From positions 1-46,762 of the forward strand of contig JAJYNS010000059.1 of assembly GCA_021786195.1 (NCBI GenBank): a DNA stretch of 46,762 nucleotides. Reading direction: 5' to 3'. The stretch comes from Actinomycetes bacterium. GTDB taxonomy: Bacteria > Actinomycetota > Acidimicrobiia > Acidimicrobiales > Bog-793. Of this stretch, positions 40,979 to 46,762 are shown in pieces (within the stretch, counting starts at the first letter, position 1; every line of letters starts with the position of its first letter). The notes beneath the pieces were generated by a model, which saw only the letters and a list, made by a program, of their open reading frames with translations, searched no databases and was not told where the DNA came from. Position numbers and translations under genes: made by a program.

Positions 40979-41461
40979 TCAGCGGGGCAGCGTCGCGCCG
41001 AGGTGCTCGAGCAGCCCGGCGCAGGACCGCTCGATCAGTCGGAGCGCCGCGTCGAACTCCCGCGCCTGGCCGTACCAGGGGTCGGGCACCTCGTCGTCCT
41101 CCGGGGTCGAGCTCGGGTCGAAGCACCGGAGCAGGCGCACCTTGTCGCGGTCGGTCCCCGGACCGGCGATGCGCAGGACCTCGGCGACGTTCGACCGGTC
41201 GGCGCACAGGACGAGGTCCGCGGCCTCGACGTCCTCCGGAGCGATCCGCCGGGCCCGGTGCGCGCCAACCGGCCAGCCCCGCTGGCGCAGCGCCGCCTCG
41301 GCGCGGGGGTCGGCGCCCTCGCTCGTGTGGTAGGCGGCGGTCCCGAAGGACTCGACCGTCACCTCCCCCTCGAGGCCAGCCTGCTCGACCATGGCGCGGG
41401 CGACGGCCTCAGCCATGGGCGAGCGGCAGATGTTGCCGAGGCAGACCATGGCGATGCGCAC
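40979..41461 (-). CDS. Low-molecular-weight protein-tyrosine phosphatase
   Basis: A 160-residue phosphatase. The P-loop CLGNICRS (7-14) gives nucleophile C7 and R13, and the general acid lies in VPDPWYG. The fold strands RIAMVCL and ADLVLCADRSN are in order. GTG 41461 gives the usual family N-terminus and is preceded by TAGGCT and 8 nt, fitting a leaderless start; an ATG at 41491 would add 10 residues. It probably dephosphorylates phosphotyrosine or phosphoarginine, and partners are unknown. It lies 54 bp after the cysteine-desulfurase-like gene on the same strand and is convergent with ppdK. Confidence 0.9.
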   Translation of the reverse strand: MRIAMVCLGNICRSPMAEAVARAMVEQAGLEGEVTVESFGTAAYHTSEGADPRAEAALRQRGWPVGAHRARRIAPEDVEAADLVLCADRSNVAEVLRIAGPGTDRDKVRLLRCFDPSSTPEDDEVPDPWYGQAREFDAALRLIERSCAGLLEHLGATLPR

Positions 41462-41515
41462 GGTCGGCCAGCCTAAGGGCCGCGGCGGCATGACCGGTCG
41501 CGCGCCGGGCCCGCG

Positions 41516-42922
41516 CTAGCCCGCGCCCGGCCTGGGATCTGGATCCGGCTCGAAGGGCCCGTCGCCGTCCGGGCCCCGGTAGGTCCAGCGAGGTCCCCGC
41601 TCGGCGAGCTCGCCGAGCGCGGCGGCAAGCCGGGCGAGGTCTTCTGGGCTTGTCCCGATGCCGAGGCTCGCCCGGACCGCTCCCGGCAGGCGGACGCCTG
41701 CGCCGCCGGCCATGCGGCGGGCAGCTGCTTCCATCTCGCCGGGCGCGACGCCGAGCAGCTCCCTCACGAGGGGGTGGGCGCAGAAGCAGCCGCTGCGGAC
41801 GCCCACGCCGTGCTCGGCGCTGAGCGCCGCAGCCACGAGCCCGTGATCGAGCCCCTGGAGTTCGAAGCAGGCCACGCCGACGTGCTGCCCGGCCTCCCCG
41901 AAGATCGAGAGCCTCCTCAGTCCGGGAACGCCTGCGAGCAGGCGGTCGAGCTGGTCGGCGAGCGCCTGCTCGATGGTCGCGAGCACGTCCATCCCCGTGG
42001 CGGACAGCAGGTCGCACGCGGCACCGAGCGCCACGGCGCCGAGGACGTTCGGCGTGCCCGACTCGAGGCGCTCGGGAGCTTGCTTCCAGACGACGAGGTC
42101 GGAGGTGACGAGCGAGACGGCGCCGCCCCCCTCGAGCATCGGCGCGCCCGCCTCCAGCCAGTCCCGGCGGCCCACGAGGGCGCCGGCGCCGAAGGGCGCG
42201 TAGAGCTTGTGCCCGGAGAGCGCGAGGTAGTCGACTCCAGAGGCGCCAGCGTCGACGGCGCGATGCGGCGCGAGCTGGGCGGCGTCGAGGAAGAGGCGCC
42301 CGCCTGCGCGATGGGCGATCGCCGCCACCTCCTCGTAGGGCATGAGCTCGCCGGTGACGTTGGAGACGCCGGTCAGGGCGACGAGCAGCCGCTCGCTGCG
42401 GCGGGCGGCGACGGCGGCCTCGATCGAGGAGATCAGCTCGTCACGCGACCTCGGCACGGGGAGCGGCCGGGCGCCGAGGCGGCGCCAGGGCAGGAGGTTC
42501 GCGTGGTGCTCCAGCTCCAGGACCACCACGTCGGCGTCCTCGCCGACGCAGTGGGCGAGGAGGTTGCAGGCCTCGGTCGTGCTCCTCACGAACACCACGG
42601 CGTCGTCCGGGCGCGCCCCGACGAAGCGCCTGACCGCCTCCCTGGCGCCCTCGAAGGCGCGGGTGGTGACGACCGACTTGTACCCGGCGCCTCGGTGGGC
42701 CGAGCCGTAGTAGGGGAGCAGCTCGACGACCGCGTCGCGCACCGCCTCGAGGCTGGGGGTCGTCGCGGCCCGGTCGAGGTCGACCGCCCGGACCGCCCGC
42801 CCGTCGACGAGGGGCACCTCCACGTCGTCGCCGACGAGCTCGAGGCCGGCGGGCCACGCGACGCCCCCTGCCCGGCGGCGCTCGTCCCAGCACTCGACTC
42901 GGCGAGAGCGGGCGAGGTCCAC
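41516..42922 (-). CDS. Class V aminotransferase / cysteine desulfurase-like protein
   Basis: A 468-residue PLP enzyme of the SufS/CsdA/NifS type. The cofactor lysine is in YLALSGHKLYAPFGAG, the phosphate-binding Ser/Thr loop in FVRSTTEACNLLAH, the cofactor-stacking His in LELEHHANLLPW, and DAAQLAPHRAVD is the aspartate motif. The C-terminal RSGCFCAHP loop carries the cysteine position used for persulfide formation. About 65 residues precede the usual N-terminal motif (DLDRAATTPSL). GTG 42922 is supported by AGAGGAGGAGGGG just upstream; a TTG at 42991 is the alternative. No Fe-S assembly genes are near, so its role is open. Confidence 0.85.
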   Translation of the reverse strand: MDLARSRRVECWDERRRAGGVAWPAGLELVGDDVEVPLVDGRAVRAVDLDRAATTPSLEAVRDAVVELLPYYGSAHRGAGYKSVVTTRAFEGAREAVRRFVGARPDDAVVFVRSTTEACNLLAHCVGEDADVVVLELEHHANLLPWRRLGARPLPVPRSRDELISSIEAAVAARRSERLLVALTGVSNVTGELMPYEEVAAIAHRAGGRLFLDAAQLAPHRAVDAGASGVDYLALSGHKLYAPFGAGALVGRRDWLEAGAPMLEGGGAVSLVTSDLVVWKQAPERLESGTPNVLGAVALGAACDLLSATGMDVLATIEQALADQLDRLLAGVPGLRRLSIFGEAGQHVGVACFELQGLDHGLVAAALSAEHGVGVRSGCFCAHPLVRELLGVAPGEMEAAARRMAGGAGVRLPGAVRASLGIGTSPEDLARLAAALGELAERGPRWTYRGPDGDGPFEPDPDPRPGAG

Positions 42923-42976
42923 CCCCTCCTCCTCTAGCCGGCGCGGCCAGTCCTCCGTCGAGTTCGTCAATGTAGA

Positions 42977-42992
42977 TGCAATTCTCTGCAAT
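42977..42992. repeat. Direct repeat TGCAAT spaced by one helical turn
   Basis: TGCAAT at 42977-42982 and 42987-42992 start exactly 10 bp apart in a locally AT-richer part of the divergent region between the cysteine-desulfurase-like gene and the ABC operon. It may be a regulator site; chance cannot be excluded. Confidence 0.25.
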
Positions 42993-43075
42993 CAGGATGC
43001 CGGTCGTGGTTCGCTCGCGCCCGCAATCTACCCACTCAGGAGCCCGGCCGTCGGCGCCGGTTCCGCCGGGCGCTC

Positions 43076-43104
43076 TTGACAACCTTGTCATTCGGGAGTT
43101 GAGT
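43076..43104 (+). promoter_or_regulatory. Promoter with overlapping palindromic operator for the sugar ABC operon
   Basis: TTGACA (43076-43081) is a perfect -35 hexamer. A weak TTGAGT -10 follows after 17 bp (43099-43104). The -35 is embedded in the perfect inverted repeat TGACAA-CC-TTGTCA (43077-43090), so a bound repressor would block polymerase. The site is 51 bp upstream of the ATPase start. The regulator is not in the window. Confidence 0.5.
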
Positions 43105-43140
43105 GGTCGCGCTGCGAGCCGGTGCCGGGTGGGGGGGTGC

Positions 43141-43980
43141 GTGGCGGTGACGCGTGACATCGTTGTCAGCAAGGACGGCCCGTCGGGAGCCGGCGGCCCG
43201 TCCAGCGCTGGGGGCACGCCGCCGGTGGTCGAGGTCCGTGGGATCACGAAGCGATTCGGGAGCGTGCTCGCGTTGCGAGGGGCCGACCTCGCGCTCTACC
43301 CGGGCGAGATCCTCGGTCTGGTCGGCGACAACGGCGCGGGGAAGTCGACGCTCGTCAACATCATCTCCGGTGCCCTTGCCCCGAACGGCGGAGAGATCTT
43401 CGTCGGCGGGGAGAAGGTGCACATCGGCTCGCCTCTCGACGCGCGCCGCTACGGCATCGAGACGGTCTACCAGGACCTCGCGCTCGCGCCCGACCTCAGC
43501 GTCTGGGCGAACGTCTTCCTCGGGCGCGAGCGCATCGTGCGGGGGCCGATGCGGCTCTTCGGCTGGCTCGACCGGCGGGCGATGGCGAGCGAGGCGCGCG
43601 AGCAGCTGGACCGGACGCGGATCCGCATCGACTCGGTGGACGCGCTCGTGGGCAAGCTCTCGGGGGGCCAGCGCCAGGCCGTCGCCGTCGGCCGGTCGGC
43701 GGCGTGGGGCTCTCGGGTGCTCCTGCTCGACGAGCCGACCGCGGCGCTCGGCGTCGAGCAGCAAGAACGCGTCGGCGAGCTCGTCCGCAGCATCGCCGCT
43801 CAGGGCCTGCCGGTCCTTCTCATCAGCCACAACCTGCCGCAGGTGCACGAGCTCTGCAGCCGTGTCGCGGTGATGTTCCAGGGGCGGGTCATCGCGACGC
43901 TCAAGCCCTCGGAGTCGGGGATCGACGAGATCGTCAGCTGGATCACCGGTGCGGCCCTCGTGGCGAGGAAGCCCGAATGA
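43141..43980 (+). CDS. Sugar ABC transporter ATP-binding protein (single ABC domain)
   Basis: A 279-residue ATPase of the carbohydrate uptake transporter 2 (RbsA/FrcA) family. Walker A is GDNGAGKST (62-70), the Q-loop is YQDLALAPDLSVWANVFLG, the signature is LSGGQ (173-177), Walker B is VLLLDEPTAALG (D197, E198), and the switch His is H230. RbsA has two ABC domains in about 500 residues. This protein has one, as in FrcA, and should homodimerise. The first about 28 residues are a low-complexity tail. The GTG at 43141 (or 43147) is probable. The stop overlaps the permease ATG by 4 bp. Confidence 0.92.
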   Translation: MAVTRDIVVSKDGPSGAGGPSSAGGTPPVVEVRGITKRFGSVLALRGADLALYPGEILGLVGDNGAGKSTLVNIISGALAPNGGEIFVGGEKVHIGSPLDARRYGIETVYQDLALAPDLSVWANVFLGRERIVRGPMRLFGWLDRRAMASEAREQLDRTRIRIDSVDALVGKLSGGQRQAVAVGRSAAWGSRVLLLDEPTAALGVEQQERVGELVRSIAAQGLPVLLISHNLPQVHELCSRVAVMFQGRVIATLKPSESGIDEIVSWITGAALVARKPE

Positions 43981-45032
43981 CCGCGGCGACCTCGGTCGAA
44001 CAGGCCGAGCAGGGGGGGAGGGCGTCCGAGCCCGAGGCCATCGGGCTGAGGGCGCCGGCGTTCCAGCGGATCCTCGAGCGGCTCGGCTCCCTGTGGACCT
44101 TCGGCGTGCTCGTGGTGATCGTCGTCGCCTTCGGCATCGCCGCACCGTCGCTGTACACGAAGGCGGCGTGGCTGTCGACCTCGGAGTACGCCGTCGAGTA
44201 CCTGATCCTCGCCGCCGGCCAGACCTTCGTGATCGTGACCGCGGAGATCGACCTGTCCGACGGGGCGATCCTCGGGTTCTCGGCGCTCGCGGGCTCGTTG
44301 CTCATGAACAACCTCCTCAACCACCACGTCGACGGCGGGCTGACGACCTTCCTCGGGATCGTGGTGATGCTCGCCTCGGGAACGGGGGTGGGGCTGCTGA
44401 ACGGGCTGCTCACGGTGAAGCTGAGGATCCCGTCGTTCATCGTGACCCTCGGCATGATGATCGCCCTCGGCTACGGCGCCACCAACCTCCTCACGAACGG
44501 GAACGAGATCTCCAACCTCCCGAACCAGGTGCTCGCCATAGGCACCGACAGCGTGCTCGGCGGCTGGCTGCCGATCCCGGTCCTCGTCGCCCTGGGCGTG
44601 GCGCTCGTCCTCGGGCTCGTGCTCGGCAGGACCCGGTTTGGCCTGAGGACCTACGCGATCGGCTCGAACCGCCTCGCCGCCCGGCGAGCGGGGGTGGCCG
44701 TCAACCGGCACATCGTCTGGTGCTTCGGCCTGTCGGGCTTCCTCGCCGGCGTCGCAGGGCTGATGGTGACCGCCAACCTCTCGACCGCGTCGACGATCGC
44801 CGGACAGAACGACGAGCTCTACGCGATCGCCGCCGTGGTCATCGGAGGGGCGAGCCTGTTCGGAGGGAGAGGGAACATCTTCGGGACCGTGATCGGAACG
44901 GCCGTGATCGCGGTGCTCACGACGGGCCTGGTGCTCGCCAATGTCTCGGCGTTCTGGCAGTACGTGGCGATCGGCGCCGTCGTGATCGTCGCCGTCGCCG
45001 TCGACCAGGTGCGGACGCGCACGGCCGATTGA
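43977..45032 (+). CDS. Sugar ABC transporter permease (RbsC family)
   Basis: A 351-residue membrane protein of the BPD_transp_2/RbsC family. About 8-10 hydrophobic helices follow a polar 35-residue N-terminus. Family marks are AAGQTFVIVTAEIDLSDGAI (about 81-100), PSFIVTLGMMIALGYGATNL, the EAA-like loop TYAIGSNRLAARRAGVAVNR, and AVVIGGASLFGGRGNIFGTV. It would form the homodimeric membrane channel with the single-domain ATPase. The ATG overlaps the ATPase stop (ATGA), showing translational coupling. The substrate class is ribose-type monosaccharides; the exact sugar is unknown. Confidence 0.93.
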   Translation: MTAATSVEQAEQGGRASEPEAIGLRAPAFQRILERLGSLWTFGVLVVIVVAFGIAAPSLYTKAAWLSTSEYAVEYLILAAGQTFVIVTAEIDLSDGAILGFSALAGSLLMNNLLNHHVDGGLTTFLGIVVMLASGTGVGLLNGLLTVKLRIPSFIVTLGMMIALGYGATNLLTNGNEISNLPNQVLAIGTDSVLGGWLPIPVLVALGVALVLGLVLGRTRFGLRTYAIGSNRLAARRAGVAVNRHIVWCFGLSGFLAGVAGLMVTANLSTASTIAGQNDELYAIAAVVIGGASLFGGRGNIFGTVIGTAVIAVLTTGLVLANVSAFWQYVAIGAVVIVAVAVDQVRTRTAD

Positions 45033-45062
45033 GCTCGCATGGCGCCCTGCGCCGGCAGAAGG

Positions 45063-45080
45063 CCTCCACGACCGTGGAGG
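45063..45080 (+). promoter_or_regulatory. Intercistronic stem-loop before the binding-protein gene
   Basis: CCTCCAC-GACC-GTGGAGG is a perfect 7 bp stem with a 4 nt loop, directly before ATG 45082. It would hide the GGAGG needed by that ATG, leaving GAGGGGG and ATG 45109 as the better start. Such hairpins often protect the mRNA of a binding protein and raise its level over the permease. Confidence 0.45.
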
Positions 45081-45108
45081 GATGGACAATCAGGTGAGGG
45101 GGATGAGA

Positions 45109-46149
45109 ATGCAACTACGCAAGACTGGTCCAGCGGCCTCGAGGAGCTGGCGGCGCTCGCTCGTCTCGGCGGCGGCGGCGGTAGCGGTCGGGGCCACCAC
45201 GGCGGCGACGGCGGCGACCGGCGCGACCGCGGCGGCGCCGGCCCGGGCGACGAGCCACGCCAAGTTCACGATCGCGCTCGTGCCGGGGCTCACGACCGAC
45301 CCGTTCTACATCACCATGCAGAACGGCGCCGAAGCCGAGGCGAAGAAGCTCGGCGTCAACCTGACCTGGCAGGGCGGCGCGACCTTCAGCCCGTCGACCC
45401 AGCTCCCGGTCGTGAACTCGCTGCTAGCCAAGCACCCGAGCGCGCTGCTGATCGCACCGACGGACGTGAAGGCGCTCCAGGCGCCGATCGCCCGCTTCCG
45501 CGCCGCGGGCATCCCGGTGATCTCCGTCGACACGACGATCACCGACACGAGCTTGCTCGTCAGCCGCATCACCTCGAACAACTTCCAGGGGGGCGAGGCG
45601 GCGGCTCAGACGATCGCCAGGCTCGCGCACGGCAAGGGTGACGTGGCGGTGATAAACGTCAACCCCGGCATCTCGACGACCGACGCGCGCCAGGCCGGCT
45701 TCCTCGCCGCGATCAAGAAGTACCCGAACATGAAGGTCGTTGCCACCGAGTACGACAACGACAGCCCGACGACCGCCGAGAGCCAGGCGAAGAACCTCAT
45801 CCTCGCCCACCCCGACCTCGTCGGGATCTTCGGCACGAACCTGTACTCTGCCGAGGGCGCCGGCCAGGGAGTGGTCGCCTCGGGGAAGAAGGGGAAGGTG
45901 TTCGTCGCGGGCTACGACGCGGAGCCGGCCGAGGTGAAGCTGCTGAAGCAGGGTGTCATCGACATCCTCGTCGTCCAGCAGCCGGCGGTCGAGGGGCGGG
46001 ACGGGGTGCTCTTCGCCTACGACTACCTGACGGGTCACAAGTCGGCGATCCCGAAGTCCGTGCTCGTGCCGAACGTCATCGCGACGACGGCGACGGCCTC
46101 GGACCCGTCCGTGGCGAAGTACTACTACTCCTCGACGCTCGCCAAGTGA
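45109..46149 (+). CDS. Sugar ABC transporter substrate-binding protein (RbsB family)
   Basis: A 346-residue exported binding protein. The N-terminus MQLRKTGPAASRSWRRSLVS has positive charges followed by a long alanine-rich hydrophobic run, a Sec or Tat-like signal. No lipobox cysteine is seen. The periplasmic-binding fold begins with KFTIALVPGLTTDPFYITMQ and continues with AKKLGVNLTWQGG, LLIAPTDVKALQAPIARFRA, IPVISVDTTI, SNNFQGGEAAAQTIA, and GIFGTNLYSAEGAGQGVV. ATG 45109 is favoured by GAGGGGG 6 nt upstream; ATGs at 45082 and 45103 are alternatives. It is the third gene of the transporter operon. Confidence 0.92.
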   Translation: MQLRKTGPAASRSWRRSLVSAAAAVAVGATTAATAATGATAAAPARATSHAKFTIALVPGLTTDPFYITMQNGAEAEAKKLGVNLTWQGGATFSPSTQLPVVNSLLAKHPSALLIAPTDVKALQAPIARFRAAGIPVISVDTTITDTSLLVSRITSNNFQGGEAAAQTIARLAHGKGDVAVINVNPGISTTDARQAGFLAAIKKYPNMKVVATEYDNDSPTTAESQAKNLILAHPDLVGIFGTNLYSAEGAGQGVVASGKKGKVFVAGYDAEPAEVKLLKQGVIDILVVQQPAVEGRDGVLFAYDYLTGHKSAIPKSVLVPNVIATTATASDPSVAKYYYSSTLAK

Positions 46150-46214
46150 TGCCCGGGAGACGGTCGACGGTGTGCCGGGCTGGCTCCTGGCGTCCGGGAC
46201 CGTCCACGACGCAT

Positions 46215-46245
46215 CGGGACCCTCGCGCCGCGGGCGCGAGTCCCG
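46215..46245 (+). terminator. Strong hairpin after the binding-protein gene
   Basis: CGGGAC and TCGCGC (46215-46228, with a 2 nt CC bulge between them) pair with GCGCGA and GTCCCG (46234-46245), giving 12 base pairs around a 5 nt loop. It lies 66 bp after the stop and 30 bp before the next gene. It may terminate or attenuate the operon. There is no U-tract. Confidence 0.45.
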
Positions 46246-46274
46246 CTGCAGGCGCGTAGAGGACCGCTCGGCAC

Positions 46275-46762
46275 ATGAGCGCCGGCCGCCCGGCGAGGTG
46301 CGAGACGGGAGGACCCCGTCGCGCCACCGCGCGGGGCGGCCGGCGTGCCGCCCGTGCGCTGCTTGTCTCCGGGGCGCCCGGGTCGGGCAAGACGACGCTC
46401 GGGCGAGCGCTCGCGAAGCGGCTCGCCTACGTCCTCGTCGACCTCGACGAGGCGGCGTCCGAGGTGACCGGGCGCGCCCTCGCGGCGCTCGGACAGCGCC
46501 CGGACGCGCTCGACGATCCCGCCCTCGCCCCGGATCTCCGTGCCGTTCGTTACTCGGCCCTGGCGAGGCGCTCGGCGAGCCTGGTCGCGGCCGGGAGCGG
46601 TGTGGTCCTGGCCGCGCCCTTCACCGCCGAGCGGTCCGATCCGAGGCGCTACGAGTCCTTCGTCAGGCAGGTGCTCGGCGAGGGCCGCGCCGGGCCGGAC
46701 GAGGCCGTGCTCGTCTACCTCGAGACGCCGCCCGGGGAGCTCGCCCGGCGCCTGGCCTCGAG
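46275..46762 (+). CDS. P-loop kinase-like ATPase, cut by the window end
   Basis: The ATG at 46275 opens a frame that stays open for 162 codons to the end of the window, so the gene is partial at its 3-prime end. After about 26 basic, low-complexity residues comes a P-loop: ALLVSGAPGSGKTTLGRALA. Then follow LAYVLVDLDEAASEVTGRAL, GVVLAAPFTAER and DEAVLVYLETPPGELARRLA. This resembles small-molecule kinases of the gluconokinase/shikimate-kinase or zeta-toxin-like AAA_33 type. The LID and C-terminus are missing here. Its position after a sugar transporter suggests phosphorylation of the imported sugar or an acid derived from it. Confidence 0.75.
   Translation, partial: MSAGRPARCETGGPRRATARGGRRAARALLVSGAPGSGKTTLGRALAKRLAYVLVDLDEAASEVTGRALAALGQRPDALDDPALAPDLRAVRYSALARRSASLVAAGSGVVLAAPFTAERSDPRRYESFVRQVLGEGRAGPDEAVLVYLETPPGELARRLAS

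Noticed and set aside
1-46762. CRISPR arrays, insertion sequences, prophage or integrative elements
   Set aside because: No regularly spaced repeats, transposase, integrase, terminal repeats or tRNA attachment site were seen on either strand.

Overview
The window is uniformly GC-rich (I judge about 70% or more by eye) and densely coded on both strands, with many GTG and a few TTG starts and some apparently leaderless genes (a TANNNT-like hexamer 6-8 nt before the start codon). It carries no integrase, transposase, CRISPR array, tRNA or rRNA. With a probable F420-type LLM oxidoreductase, a PglY/PglZ-type protein, PPK2, an L,D-transpeptidase and a methylcitrate cycle, this suggests a chromosomal segment of a high-GC actinobacterium, possibly Acidimicrobiia or Thermoleophilia. 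The lineage is inference, not proven.

Layout. (1) 1-10.75 kb is mainly carbohydrate catabolism: a zinc dehydrogenase and an aldo/keto reductase (minus strand) diverge from a DeoC-like aldolase, PfkB kinase and RbsD-like pyranase set. A small conserved protein, an overlapping ECF sigma factor/Ogt alkyltransferase pair and cysE-cysM follow. An FGGY xylulokinase-like kinase then diverges from a DhnA/LsrF-type aldolase. (2) 10.8-13.45 kb holds an unknown protein, an ornithine-cyclodeaminase-family protein and a close relative of 2-keto-3-deoxypentonate dehydratase (KdaD). (3) 13.58-19.96 kb is the most unusual part: a TPR protein translationally coupled to an 1803-residue protein that joins a PglY/BrxC-like P-loop ATPase to a C-terminal PglZ phosphatase-like domain, with no other BREX/Pgl gene nearby. 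(4) 20-30.75 kb holds an LLM oxidoreductase, a DHA2 transporter with a palindromic operator, a LacI-family remnant, an unknown protein, SixA, an RpoD-like sigma factor, a TetR regulator, an L,D-transpeptidase, PPK2, a HAD protein whose nucleophile position is Glu, and a secreted peptidase-like hydrolase. (5) 30.75-41 kb is central metabolism: two further zinc dehydrogenases, pyruvate kinase, the prpD-prpB-prpC methylcitrate cycle and pyruvate phosphate dikinase. (6) 41-43 kb holds a low-molecular-weight tyrosine phosphatase and a cysteine-desulfurase-like enzyme. (7) 43.1-46.76 kb is a ribose-type ABC transporter (one-domain ATPase, permease, binding protein) followed by a P-loop kinase cut by the window end.

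How the genes may work together. The transporter, dehydrogenases, two sugar kinases, pyranase, two class I aldolases and KdaD-like dehydratase together suggest uptake and breakdown of pentoses, deoxypentoses or polyols by both phosphorylative and oxidative branches. The deoC/pfkB/rbsD trio on its own looks like a 2-deoxyribose-type module. Propionyl-CoA oxidised by PrpCDB would yield pyruvate, which the adjacent PPDK could convert to PEP, with pyruvate kinase running the reverse way. The TPR/ATPase-PglZ pair is the best candidate for an undescribed system, possibly a minimal BREX-like defence module, but its function is not shown by the sequence.

No gene-free stretch exceeds 300 bases. The largest are 2139-2418, 6310-6527, 22798-23029 (operator and LacI remnant) and 42923-43140.
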